Shown: positions 18,116 to 27,814, numbered from the stretch's first letter. The stretch is DNA of 64,000 nucleotides from Flavobacterium sp. Root420 (GCF_001427905.1 NZ_LMEF01000005.1:27194-91193); one strand, 5' to 3'. The notes: generated from the letters alone by a model not told the origin. Numbers and translations are program-made.

Positions 18116-18862
18116 TTAAAATTCAAAATTAAATCCTTTTTCGGTCAGTTTATTGTAAATAGCTTCGTCAAATTTATATAATTTGGCCGCTCTATGCGAG
18201 ACATCTTGTTGTTTTTCATCTAAAGCAACCAACAATTTCATATGCAGAATTTTTCGTCTGAAGTTCGATTTATCCATTTCAACACCTAAAACCTCTTCAT
18301 ACAAATGCATTAATTGCAGTAAAGTAAATTTTTCAGGCAGCAGATTGAATCCAATCGGCGCCTGACGTACTCTGTTTTGAAGATGTTTCAAACTATAAGA
18401 CAGAATTTCGTTATGATCATATATTAAATCCGGAATTGTATCTATCTTATACCATTTGGCATCAGCTGCTGTAAAACCTGCTTTAATATTATAATCTTCT
18501 CTTTTTACCAAAGCATAATATCCAATAGTAATAACACGTCGAAGCGGAAAACGATCCGGATCTCCAAATGCTTTTAGCTGCTCCAGATAAATATTATCAA
18601 GACCGGTAAGCTCATTCAACAACCGATGTGCCGCGTTGTCTGTACTTTCTTTTTTATAAATCCATCCTCCCGGAAGTCCCCATTTTCCTTTACTGATTCC
18701 TTCGCCATGTTGTACTAAAAGCACTTCTAAACTTCCTTCATCAAAACCAAATATGACACAATCAATGGTAATCGCATTCATTGCGTTTTGTTCACTTTTT
18801 AGGACTGAATCGGCATCTACTTTTATATCCATGTGCGATAGAAATTTTGACAAATTAAACAA
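18116..18862 (-). CDS. Nudix-fold transcriptional regulator, NrtR/AraR type, degenerate Nudix box (paralogue 1)
   Basis: This is a 248-residue paralogue of the next gene downstream. The Nudix domain spans about 30-165 and the C-terminal winged helix about 172-248. The Nudix box GGWIYKKESTDNAAHRLLNE lacks the RExxEE glutamates (RLLNELTGL), so it should bind a ligand without hydrolysing it. The first gene of a two-gene unit, it diverges from susC across a 454-base regulatory region. Compared with its partner it differs mostly in the N-terminal 25 residues and the linker, while the DNA-binding part is almost the same, so the two may compete for or share operators. The ATG at 18862 gives 11 residues (MFNLSKFLSHM) before a second Met. 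Either start is possible. Confidence 0.85.
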   Translation of the reverse strand: MFNLSKFLSHMDIKVDADSVLKSEQNAMNAITIDCVIFGFDEGSLEVLLVQHGEGISKGKWGLPGGWIYKKESTDNAAHRLLNELTGLDNIYLEQLKAFGDPDRFPLRRVITIGYYALVKREDYNIKAGFTAADAKWYKIDTIPDLIYDHNEILSYSLKHLQNRVRQAPIGFNLLPEKFTLLQLMHLYEEVLGVEMDKSNFRRKILHMKLLVALDEKQQDVSHRAAKLYKFDEAIYNKLTEKGFNFEF

Positions 18863-19108
18863 ATAAAATGCATAACTTTCATTGTTGATTACTTAATATT
18901 TTTTTAACAAAGCAAAAATGTGATAATCAGTTCTTTGAAATTCCATAAAAATGGGATTCAAAAATCAGAATTCTTTAAATGATTGATTGTCAAAATGCTA
19001 CTTCGATATTTTTTTGATATTTTTTATTTCGTTTTAGCCTTTAAACTTATCAGATCAATAAAATTGAATCTGTATAAATCAGAATTAGAAAAAAATATCC
19101 TTAATATT

Positions 19109-19139
19109 TTGCTAAAATAGAAAAAAAGTTTTACACTTG
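19109..19139 (+). promoter_or_regulatory. predicted susC promoter
   Basis: TTG (19109-19111), 20 bases, then TACACTTG (19132-19139), one base off TAnnTTTG. The implied transcript leader is about 170 bases, long for this organism. Confidence 0.5.
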
Positions 19140-19223
19140 TAGTCAAATTTACCATAAGATAAGTTCAAAATGACTATAAGTTTTAATAGAACCATTTTTA
19201 AAGTAAAAAAATTAGCTGAAAAC

Positions 19224-19247
19224 AGGCTTTACCAATTAGCCTTTTTT
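19224..19247 (+). promoter_or_regulatory. small hairpin plus T-run in susC leader (possible attenuator)
   Basis: AGGCT (19224-19228) pairs with AGCCT (19238-19242), followed by TTTTTT. The stem is only five pairs, so this is a weak candidate for leader attenuation. Confidence 0.25.
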
Positions 19248-19316
19248 GGCGCGATCTCAATGAAACTTACACTTTATATATAACAACTAACTTAATTTAA
19301 TCAACTTTTATTTATT

Positions 19317-22300
19317 ATGAAAAGCAAATATTGTATGAAAACAACACTGTCCTCGTTTTGTACGGCACTGTTGTTTAGCTTATTTATGATGCAGTCGGGT
19401 TTTGCGCAGGCACAATCCCGATCTGTAAGTGGAAATGTAACATCGACAGTTGACGGAATGGGAATTCCGGGAGCAAGTATCGCTGTGCAGGGAACTAAAA
19501 TTGGTACCACAACCGATTTTGATGGAAACTACAAAATAGAAGCAAAAGCAGGGGATGTCCTGGTATTTACTTTTATTGGATTCAAAAGCCAAAAGGTAAC
19601 AGTAGGAACACAACAAGTTATTAATGTTACACTTGCGGAAGAAACGTCAGAACTTAAAGAAGTAGTCGTTATAGGGTATGGCTCGCAAAGGAAAACGCTG
19701 GTAACAACTGCTGTTACACAAGTAAGCGGTGAAAATCTTACGAAGACCAATACTACAAATGCTCTTCAGGCACTTCAGGGACAGGCAGCCGGACTTCAGG
19801 TTACTTCAACTTCAGGACAACCGGGAGAAGGTTTAAATGTCGTGATTAGAGGAGCCGGTTCTACTGGTGGTACGAGTCCGCTTTATGTAGTAGACGGGAT
19901 ATTGACAGGGGATATTTCTTATTTGAACAATTCAGATATTGAATCTATTTCTGTTTTAAAAGATGCCGCATCAGCTGCAATCTATGGTTCACAAGCTTCA
20001 AACGGAGTTATTTTGGTGACAACCAAAAAAGGAAAGCGCGGTGCAGCCGGACAAATTACTTTTGATCAATATTATGGCGTGCAATCTGTAGCTAGAAAAG
20101 TTGATTTGCTTAACGCAACAGAATATGGTGTTATGTTAAACGAAGCCGCTGCAAATTCAGGTAAAAATCCTTATTTTACTAATGATCAGATTGCCGCACT
20201 AGGATCAGGCACAAACTGGATGGACCACATGCTTACAGACAATGCAGCTACTAAAAACTTCTCTTTTGGTGCGTCGGGTGGTTCTGATACGTCTGTTTAT
20301 TCTACTTCATTGTCTTATCTAGGACAGGAAGGTGTTGTTGGAGGAAAAGATTTATCCAACTACGAGCGTTACAATTTCAGATTCAATTCAGAACATAAAT
20401 TGTACAAAGATGTACTGACTTTGGGCGAAAACTTAAGTTTTGCTTATATTAATAAAAACGGAATAGGTGTTGGAAATCAATACAACAATTCCTTAAGAAG
20501 TGCTTTTCAGACAACACCATTATTGCCAATGTATGATGCTAATGGTAATTATTATGACACTACAAATAATAGTGAGCCTTGGTTGGCTGGTGCAGCGAAT
20601 CCTTATGCATTAATGGTTTACAACAATCAAAATGAAGGTAATAATCAGAAATTATTAGGAAATGTTTATTTGCAGATTGAGCCAATAAAAAACCTAACCT
20701 TCAGAACTACTTTAGGCCTTGATTACTATGCTGGTGAAGGACATTCTTACACACCTGTTTATCGATTATCGATTTATGCAAACACTTCTTTCGATAAAGT
20801 GAATCAAAATATGAACAAAGGTAAAACCATCACATGGGATAACTTGTTGACATATAAATTTAATGCTGCCGAAAATCACCATTTTGAAGCCATGTTAGGA
20901 ACTTCTTCTATTAATTATGACGGAACTTCGGTTGAAGCTACAAATGCAGATTCGGTTTTTAATGATCTTGAGCATGCCTGGATAGATAATACAACCAACA
21001 AAGACGGAGCAAAAACAACAATAAAGGGGAAAAAAGAACAAACAAAAAGAATGTCTTATTTCGGAAGGTTAAATTATAACTTTAAAGAAACGTATTTATT
21101 AAATGCAACTTTCAGAATGGATGGATCTTCTATTTTTTCTGACGAAAACCAATGGGGTTATTTTCCATCAGTTTCTGCGGGATGGATTGTATCAAATGAA
21201 GAATTTTTGAAAGATTCAAACGTGATCAACTTTCTTAAATTGAGAGCGAGCTGGGGACAAGTTGGAAATCAAAACGCCAGAGCTTTCCAATATCTTTCAA
21301 CTATAAAATCAAATAATACCAATTATATTTTTGGAGATACCGAAGGTGTTCTTACACCTGGAGCTTATCCTAACAGATTATCAAATCTGGATTTAAAATG
21401 GGAAACTTCAGAACAGATTGACCTTGGTTTCGACGCCAGATTTTTAGATAATGCCTTAAATGTAACTTTTGATGTTTACAAAAAAACAAGTAAAGACTGG
21501 TTGATTTTGGCTCCAATATTGGCAACTGCCGGTGCTGATGCTCCATTTATCAACGGAGGAAACGTAGTAAACCAAGGGGTAGAGTTGAGCTTAAATTACC
21601 AAAATAAAATTGGTGATTTTAATTACAGCGTTAGTGCAAACGGTGCTTATAATGAAAATAAAGTAGGAGAGATACCTAATGCAGATGGTATTATTCACGG
21701 ATTGAGTAATGAACTTTATGATAATGCCGGAGAATTCTACAGAGCACAAAACGGATATCCATTAGGTTATTTTTGGGGATATAAAACAGGAGGCGTTTTT
21801 CAAAATCAGGCACAAATCGATAATTACAAATCGGCAAATGGTGTAGTCCTACAGCCAACAGCAGCTCCGGGAGATCTTATTTATACCAATGTAAATGGAG
21901 ATGACAAAATAGACTCTTCTGATAAAACGAAAATCGGAAAACCAAATCCGGATTTTACTTATGGCTTCTCTGTGTCAGCAAGCTACAAAGCTTTTGATTT
22001 TTCACTTAATGCCAATGGTGTTGCCGGAAATGAAATTGTACAATCTTACAGAAACCAATCAGGTGCTTACGGAAATTATACTTCTGCAATATTAGATCGT
22101 TGGCATGGTGAGGGTTCTTCAAACACAGTACCAAGGGTAACAGAAGATAACAGAAACTTTACTCAGTTTTCAGATTTATACATTCAGAAAGGTGATTTCC
22201 TGAGAATTAATACGGTTACTTTAGGATTTGATCTTGCTAAAATGAAACAATCAAAACCATTTTTTGCAAGCCAGTTCAGACTTTACTTCTCGGTATTAAA

Positions 22301-22448
22301 TCTTTACACTTTTACGAAGTATAATGGAATGGATCCTGAAATTGGATTTGGTTCCTCAAATGATGACCAGAAATTTTCATCAGGTGTTGATGTTGGGTAT
22401 TACCCAAGACCAAGAACATTCATGTTGGGATTAAATGTTAAACTTTAA
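19317..22448 (+). CDS. SusC-like TonB-dependent outer-membrane transporter
   Basis: This 1043-residue outer-membrane protein begins with a signal peptide (about 1-33; MKTTLSSF at 19335 is an alternative start). A carboxypeptidase-regulatory-like domain follows at about 36-110 (GIPGASIAVQGTKIGTTTDF). The TonB-box-like region and plug come next (LKEVVVIGYGSQRK at about 116; IRGAGSTGGTSPLYVVDG), then the beta-barrel ending in FMLGLNVKL. SusC proteins import glycan oligosaccharides with the SusD lid, powered by TonB. It is the first gene of the polysaccharide locus, 11 bases before susD. No N-terminal signalling domain is present, so control is not by the anti-sigma route. The substrate, inferred from the downstream enzymes, is xyloglucan oligosaccharide. 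Confidence 0.93.
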   Translation: MKSKYCMKTTLSSFCTALLFSLFMMQSGFAQAQSRSVSGNVTSTVDGMGIPGASIAVQGTKIGTTTDFDGNYKIEAKAGDVLVFTFIGFKSQKVTVGTQQVINVTLAEETSELKEVVVIGYGSQRKTLVTTAVTQVSGENLTKTNTTNALQALQGQAAGLQVTSTSGQPGEGLNVVIRGAGSTGGTSPLYVVDGILTGDISYLNNSDIESISVLKDAASAAIYGSQASNGVILVTTKKGKRGAAGQITFDQYYGVQSVARKVDLLNATEYGVMLNEAAANSGKNPYFTNDQIAALGSGTNWMDHMLTDNAATKNFSFGASGGSDTSVYSTSLSYLGQEGVVGGKDLSNYERYNFRFNSEHKLYKDVLTLGENLSFAYINKNGIGVGNQYNNSLRSAFQTTPLLPMYDANGNYYDTTNNSEPWLAGAANPYALMVYNNQNEGNNQKLLGNVYLQIEPIKNLTFRTTLGLDYYAGEGHSYTPVYRLSIYANTSFDKVNQNMNKGKTITWDNLLTYKFNAAENHHFEAMLGTSSINYDGTSVEATNADSVFNDLEHAWIDNTTNKDGAKTTIKGKKEQTKRMSYFGRLNYNFKETYLLNATFRMDGSSIFSDENQWGYFPSVSAGWIVSNEEFLKDSNVINFLKLRASWGQVGNQNARAFQYLSTIKSNNTNYIFGDTEGVLTPGAYPNRLSNLDLKWETSEQIDLGFDARFLDNALNVTFDVYKKTSKDWLILAPILATAGADAPFINGGNVVNQGVELSLNYQNKIGDFNYSVSANGAYNENKVGEIPNADGIIHGLSNELYDNAGEFYRAQNGYPLGYFWGYKTGGVFQNQAQIDNYKSANGVVLQPTAAPGDLIYTNVNGDDKIDSSDKTKIGKPNPDFTYGFSVSASYKAFDFSLNANGVAGNEIVQSYRNQSGAYGNYTSAILDRWHGEGSSNTVPRVTEDNRNFTQFSDLYIQKGDFLRINTVTLGFDLAKMKQSKPFFASQFRLYFSVLNLYTFTKYNGMDPEIGFGSSNDDQKFSSGVDVGYYPRPRTFMLGLNVKL

Positions 22449-22459
22449 TAAATAAAAAA

Positions 22460-24034
22460 ATGAAAAATACATATCTATATATTTTCTGTTTTAGTTTATT
22501 GTCTCTGGGTTCTTGCAGTTTAGAAACAGAGCCATTGACACAACTAACAGATACAAATTTTTACAAAACAACAGATGATGCTTATACGGCACTTGTAGGT
22601 TGTTACGATGGTTTACAAGTGGCAACTGGTGCCTCTGGTCTGGGAGTTCCCGTTATAAGCGAAGTAATGTCTGATGACTGTTTTGGAGGAACCGGTAATT
22701 CTGATGGTTACGGTTATGCAGCTATTGATGAATTTGATATTAGTCGTTCTCCTTCAGATGTAGATTTATTGAATGGCAACTGGATTGGGTATTATAAAGC
22801 ACTTTATCGTTGTAATGTTTTCTTGTCTAAAATGGATCAGATTGACTGGAAAGGAAACACAACACTAAGAAATACTTACGAATCTGAAACTAAATTTATC
22901 AGAGCTTATCTTTATTTTGAAATGGTGCGTTTGTGGGGAAATATTCCATTGTTAACTGCTCCTTCTTCTGAAAATGTTCCTCAGGCCAATCCTGATGAAG
23001 TTTATAAAGTAATTGCACAAGATTTGGTTTTTGCTGCAGAGAATTTACCTGCAACAGCATACAATGCTACAACTAATGGGCGTATTACGAAATGGGCGGC
23101 GAAATCTTTACTTGGTCGTGTTTATTTGTACTATACAGGTTACTACGGAAAAGCTGATTTAGTAGGTGTAGTTACTAAAGCTCAGGCTTTAGGACATTTA
23201 GAAAATGTTATTGCCAATAGCGGACATGGTTTAGTGGCTGATTTTTCAACGCTTTGGCCAGCGGCTTCTGTAGATAAATATGCAGGTGAAAGCAACAAAG
23301 AAAACGTATTTGCTATAAAATACACTTACACTAGTGATTATAACGGAAATACGGATGGTAACCATTGGCTGGTAATGTTTGGTATGAGAGAATTCTCTTC
23401 GTATCCTTATGGACGTGGTTGGGGAGTTACAGTAAACTCAAAATTATGGAATGTTTATGATGCCACTGATACAAGACGAGTAGCCACAGTGATTGGAATT
23501 GATGAAGAAAAAATTGCATTTGATAAGAAAAATAGTCAAAGAGAATATACAGGTTATTACAACAAAAAATATACGCCAATGGTAGATAAAGACGGAAAAG
23601 ATCTTCCGTTAACTATGGGTAGCCAGTTTTGGGATATCAGCCAATTTCAGGATTATGTGGTATTAAGATATGCAGATGTTTTATTAATGGCAGCGGAACT
23701 TGGAAGTGGAAATGCTCAGGCTTATTTTGATGAGGTGAGAAAAAGAGCTTACAAAGATAATTTTACAAGTTTACCAGTAAATGCTGATAATATTTTGAAA
23801 GAAAGACATTTAGAGTTTGCTCTTGAAGGTGTTAGATATTGGGATTTATTACGTCAGGGAATTGGAAAAGCTTCTTCAACAATTGCTGAAACTACTACTT
23901 TGTTAAGTGGTGGAGTTGCCGGAACAAAAACAATTACTGCGGCTAAAATTCAGGCAACAAAAGGTTTGCAGCAAATTCCTAATACTCAGATTACCTTATC
24001 CAATGGAGTATTAAAACAAAATGCCGGTTGGTAA
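22460..24034 (+). CDS. SusD/RagB-like glycan-binding outer-membrane lipoprotein
   Basis: This 524-residue lipoprotein has a signal peptide ending in the lipobox LSLGSC (mature Cys at about 19). The SusD opening LETEPLTQLTDTNFYKTTDD follows, with TPR-like helical segments and the conserved C-terminal region (LKERHLEFALEGVRYWDLLR). It forms the lid on the SusC transporter and binds glycan at the cell surface. It lies 11 bases after susC and 12 bases before the third surface lipoprotein, so it is clearly co-transcribed. Identity as SusD-like is secure. Glycan specificity is inferred from the enzymes encoded downstream. Confidence 0.93.
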   Translation: MKNTYLYIFCFSLLSLGSCSLETEPLTQLTDTNFYKTTDDAYTALVGCYDGLQVATGASGLGVPVISEVMSDDCFGGTGNSDGYGYAAIDEFDISRSPSDVDLLNGNWIGYYKALYRCNVFLSKMDQIDWKGNTTLRNTYESETKFIRAYLYFEMVRLWGNIPLLTAPSSENVPQANPDEVYKVIAQDLVFAAENLPATAYNATTNGRITKWAAKSLLGRVYLYYTGYYGKADLVGVVTKAQALGHLENVIANSGHGLVADFSTLWPAASVDKYAGESNKENVFAIKYTYTSDYNGNTDGNHWLVMFGMREFSSYPYGRGWGVTVNSKLWNVYDATDTRRVATVIGIDEEKIAFDKKNSQREYTGYYNKKYTPMVDKDGKDLPLTMGSQFWDISQFQDYVVLRYADVLLMAAELGSGNAQAYFDEVRKRAYKDNFTSLPVNADNILKERHLEFALEGVRYWDLLRQGIGKASSTIAETTTLLSGGVAGTKTITAAKIQATKGLQQIPNTQITLSNGVLKQNAGW

Positions 24035-24046
24035 TTTTAACTAAAA

Positions 24047-24955
24047 ATGAAACAAAAAATGAAAAATATTAAAATAGTAATGACTTCGTTTTTGATGTTA
24101 GCTATGCTAGTATCATCCTGTTCTCCAGAAACGTATTCTTTAGACGGAGTGACGAATAAATCCGATATTAAGTTTGAAATTACTCAGGATTTAGCAGCTG
24201 ATCCGGGTGGAAATACTGTAATACTGAAAAACACAACCCCTGGCGTTATATTAACATGGGATTATGGTACAGGAAAATCAAACAAAGCTATCGAAACAGT
24301 AAAGTATGCCTTTAAAGGTACTTATACGATAAAAATTTCTGCCGTGACCGGTGGAGGTATTGTTGAGCTGGATCCGGTAACTGTTACCGTGACGAATGAT
24401 AACTTAAACTATGTAAATGATCCGCTTTGGACTGCCTTATCAGGTGGAGTAGGAAAATCAAAAACATGGTATTTAGATTTAAACGCAGCAGGAGTTTCAA
24501 AATATTTTGCAGGTCCGGTTGCATTTTCAGGAAATAAATTGGGATGGCAAAAAGAATGTACAGGAGATAGCGGATTGTGTTGGATATGGGAGCCAGACTG
24601 GAAAGGTAATCAATGGATAACACCTGCAGGAGATTATGGATCTATGACATTTAGTTTAAATGGTGGCCCATTTGTAACTGTAAATCATGCATTTACTACT
24701 ACAAGAGGGACAGAAAACGGGACTTATTATCTTAATGCTACAAGCCATGAGTTAACTATGACAAATGCAGCAATTTTACAAAGCAGTAGTGCTGCAGGGG
24801 ATGTTGCTGACTGGTCTAATTGTAAAATCATTACCCTGACAAACGATGCAATGCAAATTGCTGTTCGTAATAAGAGCAAGGAAGAGTTTATAATTTTCAA
24901 TTTTATATCAAAAGAATATAGCGACAGCTGGGTGCCAAAAGCATCTAAACCCTGA
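24047..24955 (+). CDS. surface lipoprotein, SusE-position glycan-binding candidate with PKD-like domain
   Basis: This 302-residue lipoprotein has a lipobox at VSSC (Cys about 25). Residues about 40-115 look like a PKD/Ig domain (TWDYGTGKSNKAIETVKYAF, GTYTIKISA). The C-terminal half (about 125-300) contains aromatic-rich WTALSGGVGKSKTWYLDL and WIWEPDWKGNQWI stretches that could form a carbohydrate-binding face. It occupies the position of SusE or surface glycan-binding proteins, 12 bases after susD. No enzymatic motif was seen. Function as a cell-surface binding protein is inferred from position and export. A stable hairpin in the following spacer (25114-25162) may reduce transcription into the enzyme genes. 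Confidence 0.8.
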   Translation: MKQKMKNIKIVMTSFLMLAMLVSSCSPETYSLDGVTNKSDIKFEITQDLAADPGGNTVILKNTTPGVILTWDYGTGKSNKAIETVKYAFKGTYTIKISAVTGGGIVELDPVTVTVTNDNLNYVNDPLWTALSGGVGKSKTWYLDLNAAGVSKYFAGPVAFSGNKLGWQKECTGDSGLCWIWEPDWKGNQWITPAGDYGSMTFSLNGGPFVTVNHAFTTTRGTENGTYYLNATSHELTMTNAAILQSSSAAGDVADWSNCKIITLTNDAMQIAVRNKSKEEFIIFNFISKEYSDSWVPKASKP

Positions 24956-25113
24956 TATTGATTTGATGTCGGGTGATTTAAATCCCGGTTTTTGTTACTA
25001 AAATATAATAGTAAAGACAACCCTTTCAAAGGGACAGATTTGTACATAGTTTCATAAGACCTTGAAATTCTGTTATAGATCTGTCCGAATGGGGCTGAAA
25101 ACACTTAAAGTCT

Positions 25114-25162
25114 TCTCTAAAAACGATCTAATTATAAATCTTAAAAAGAACGTTTTTAGAGA
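25114..25162 (+). terminator. hairpin after the susCDE block
   Basis: The arms TCTCTAAAAACG (25114-25125) and CGTTTTTAGAGA (25151-25162) are perfect, followed by T-rich sequence. It may be a partial terminator or RNA-stability element separating transporter from enzyme genes. Confidence 0.5.
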
Positions 25163-25236
25163 TTTCTTCTTAAATAGTTTTTTTACTTTTTTGACAAAAT
25201 CAAATCAGTTTAAGACTAAAAAATACAACAATAGAA

Positions 25237-25305
25237 AGTGTAAATAAGTAATTTACCGGTAAGTAATTTAATTAAAAGAGTTTATCGGTAAATTTATTTC
25301 ACACT
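25237..25305. promoter_or_regulatory. candidate operator: double TTTACCGGTAA palindrome upstream of GH2
   Basis: The left arm (25237-25262) contains ATTTACCGGTAA and the right arm (25281-25305) TTTATCGGTAAA. Each is itself near-palindromic, and the two arms are inverted copies starting AGTGTAAATA and ending TATTTCACACT. The position just before the first enzyme gene suggests a regulator site, perhaps for the Nudix regulators. Confidence 0.5.
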
Positions 25306-25324
25306 AATCATTAATAAAAAAAAG

Positions 25325-27802
25325 ATGAGACATTCGATTTTTTTTAAAATACTGACTATTTTAGGACTTTTGGCACTTTTAAGTTGCAATAAAAGGAATG
25401 ATACTATTTTTACTTCCAGAAAAGTTTCTTTCAATTCAGATTGGAGTTTTCATCTAAATGATAGTATCGTCGATAAAGATACTATTGGAGCTTCTACAAA
25501 ATGGAGAACTTTAAATGTTCCTCACGATTGGAGCATTGAAGGGAAATTTGATGAAAAAAGCCCGGCAGGTTATGGCGGAGGAGCATTAAACGGAGGTTTA
25601 GGCTGGTACAAAAAAACATTTAAAGTTGCCGCAGCTGACACTAGTAAAGTAACTTCAATCATTTTTGATGGCGTTTACAGAAACAGTGAAGTCTGGGTCA
25701 ACGGACATTATTTAGGAAAACGTCCAAACGGATATATTAGTTTTCAATATGAAATTTCTCCTTACTTAAACTATGGGGATAAAAACAATGAAATAATTGT
25801 AAAGGTTGACAATTCAAAACAACCTAATTCGCGTTGGTATTCCGGTTCAGGAATTTTTAGAAATGTCTGGCTCGAAACTACAGATAAATTGCATGTTGCA
25901 CAATGGGGAACTTATGTTACCACTCCAAAAGTTACTGCTGAAAAAGCTTCAATAAACTTTGAAACAACGATTCAGAATCAAAACTCAGCTTCAAAAAAAG
26001 CAACAGTAACAACCACTATTTTTAAAGAAGATACTAAAGTAACAGCTGTTACTCAAAATATAACGATTGGTGCAAACGCCAATCAAACTATCAAACAATC
26101 TGTAGAGATTGAGACTCCAATTTTATGGTCGGTTGAAAAACCGGAATTATACACAGCCGTTACTGAAATTTCAGTTGATGATCAAATTGTAGATCAATAT
26201 AAAACGAATTTCGGAATCAGAGATTTTAAATTTGACCTTGATAAAGGTTTTCTTTTAAATGGAAAACAAGTAAAAATCAAAGGAGTTTGTATGCATCATG
26301 ATTTAGGAGCATTGGGTTCGGCAATCAATACCCGTGCTATCGAACGCCAATTAGAAATCCTGAAAGGAATGGGTGTAAATGGAATCAGAACTTCTCATAA
26401 TCCTCCAGCTCCGGAGCTTTTAGATCTTTGTGATAAGATGGGTTTCATTGTCATGGATGAAGCTTTTGACATGTGGAAAAAAAGTAAAACCAAATACGAT
26501 TATGGAAATGACTGGGACAAATGGCACAAAAAAGATTTGATCGATCAATTGCTCCGTGACCGTAACCATCCAAGTATTTTTGTTTGGAGTATTGGGAACG
26601 AGATTCCACAGCAATGGGACGAAAGTGGTGTAATAATAGCAAAGGAATTAGCCGCAATTACACGTCAATACGATAAAACACGACCAATTACAGCGGCCAT
26701 GAATCCGCCTGTAAATATGAATATTGACGAAGTAACCCTGCAATTTGAACAAAAGAATGTTCAATTTAATGCAATCGCAAAATCGGGTGTTTTGGATCTT
26801 ATTGGTTACAATTATGCACATCAAACGTACGAGCATCATAAAAAGAATTTTCCGAATACGCCATTTATTGCAACCGAAACTACCTCGGCTTTAGAAACCC
26901 GCGGTTATTATGATGCGAATTCTGATTCGATAAAAAAATGGCCGGTAAGATGGGATCTTAAATTTACTGGTGGAAATCCAGATAATACCGTTTCTGCTTA
27001 TGATCAGGTACAGGCGCCTTGGGGTTCTACACACGAAGCAACCTGGAAAATCATTAAAAAACATGATTATCTTTCCGGAATGTACATTTGGACAGGTTTC
27101 GATTATATCGGAGAACCAACTCCGTACGAATGGCCGTCTATTAGCTCGTACTTCGGAATTGTAGATTTAGCGGGTTTCCCAAAAGATGTGTATTATATGT
27201 ATCAAAGCGAATGGACGGACAAAACCGTATTGCACATTTTCCCACATTGGAATTGGAAAGCGGGACAAACAGTTGATGTTTGGGCATACTATAATAATGC
27301 TGATGAGGTTGAGCTTTTCTTAAATGGAAAATCAGTTGGTGTTCGAAGCAAAAAAGGAGAAGATTTGCATGTAATGTGGAAAGTTCCTTTTCAGGCCGGA
27401 ACATTAAAAGCAATATCACGTAAAAATGGAAAAACAGTTTTAGAAACAGAAATCAAAACTGCCGGAAATCCATCAAATTTAAAATTGACTGCGGACAGAA
27501 GCAACATAAAAGCTGATGGAAATGATTTGTCATTTGTCGCAGTTGATATTTTGGATGCAAAAGGTGTTTTAGCACCAAAAGCGAATAATGAAATTAATTT
27601 CTCTTTAAAAGGAAATGGAAAAATAGTAGGTGTTTGCAGTGGAGATCCGGTAAGTCATGAATCGTACAAAGGTTCAAAACATACAGCGCTAAACGGAAAA
27701 TGTTTGGTCATTGTTCAATCAGCAAATAAAACAGGAAGATTAGAATTAACCGCTAAAGCGAATGGATTAAAACCCGCCACAATTGTAATTACAGCAGAAT
27801 AA
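25325..27802 (+). CDS. GH2 beta-galactosidase-type lipoprotein
   Basis: This is an 825-residue lipoprotein (lipobox LLSC, Cys about 21). The domains in order are GH2 sugar-binding (about 35-215; WSFHLND, NVPHDWSIEG, GGLGWYKK), an Ig-like domain (215-310), the catalytic barrel (about 310-610), and C-terminal DUF4982/Ig-like domains (about 630-825). The acid/base Glu is at about 426 (SIGNEIPQQW) and the nucleophile Glu at about 518 (IATETTSAL). In xyloglucan loci this family removes galactose from the side chains before the alpha-xylosidase acts. It heads the enzyme block, after a palindromic region that may be its operator. Beta-galactosidase is the preferred activity; other GH2 activities cannot be excluded from sequence. 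Confidence 0.88.
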   Translation: MRHSIFFKILTILGLLALLSCNKRNDTIFTSRKVSFNSDWSFHLNDSIVDKDTIGASTKWRTLNVPHDWSIEGKFDEKSPAGYGGGALNGGLGWYKKTFKVAAADTSKVTSIIFDGVYRNSEVWVNGHYLGKRPNGYISFQYEISPYLNYGDKNNEIIVKVDNSKQPNSRWYSGSGIFRNVWLETTDKLHVAQWGTYVTTPKVTAEKASINFETTIQNQNSASKKATVTTTIFKEDTKVTAVTQNITIGANANQTIKQSVEIETPILWSVEKPELYTAVTEISVDDQIVDQYKTNFGIRDFKFDLDKGFLLNGKQVKIKGVCMHHDLGALGSAINTRAIERQLEILKGMGVNGIRTSHNPPAPELLDLCDKMGFIVMDEAFDMWKKSKTKYDYGNDWDKWHKKDLIDQLLRDRNHPSIFVWSIGNEIPQQWDESGVIIAKELAAITRQYDKTRPITAAMNPPVNMNIDEVTLQFEQKNVQFNAIAKSGVLDLIGYNYAHQTYEHHKKNFPNTPFIATETTSALETRGYYDANSDSIKKWPVRWDLKFTGGNPDNTVSAYDQVQAPWGSTHEATWKIIKKHDYLSGMYIWTGFDYIGEPTPYEWPSISSYFGIVDLAGFPKDVYYMYQSEWTDKTVLHIFPHWNWKAGQTVDVWAYYNNADEVELFLNGKSVGVRSKKGEDLHVMWKVPFQAGTLKAISRKNGKTVLETEIKTAGNPSNLKLTADRSNIKADGNDLSFVAVDILDAKGVLAPKANNEINFSLKGNGKIVGVCSGDPVSHESYKGSKHTALNGKCLVIVQSANKTGRLELTAKANGLKPATIVITAE

Positions 27803-27814
27803 ACAAGTTTCGTT

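Larger units (their letters stand above)
18863..19316. other. divergent regulatory region between Nudix regulators and susC
   Basis: This is a very AT-rich 454-base gap with no gene. It contains a likely susC promoter (19109-19139), a long leader of about 170 bases, and a small hairpin followed by a T-run in that leader (19224-19247). No obvious long palindrome shared with the GH2 upstream region was found. Confidence 0.6.
24956..25324. other. spacer with two hairpins and a paired palindrome upstream of the GH2 gene
   Basis: No gene is supported in this 369-base gap. It holds a GGACAGAT/ATCTGTCC pair near 25031-25085, a 12-bp-arm hairpin at 25114-25162, and a large imperfect palindrome (25237-25305) ending 19 bases before the GH2 start codon. 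Confidence 0.6.

Noticed and set aside
17358..18862. calling the two Nudix proteins ADP-ribose or NADH hydrolases
   Set aside because: The catalytic glutamates of the Nudix box are missing and a winged-helix domain follows, so they are better described as regulators.
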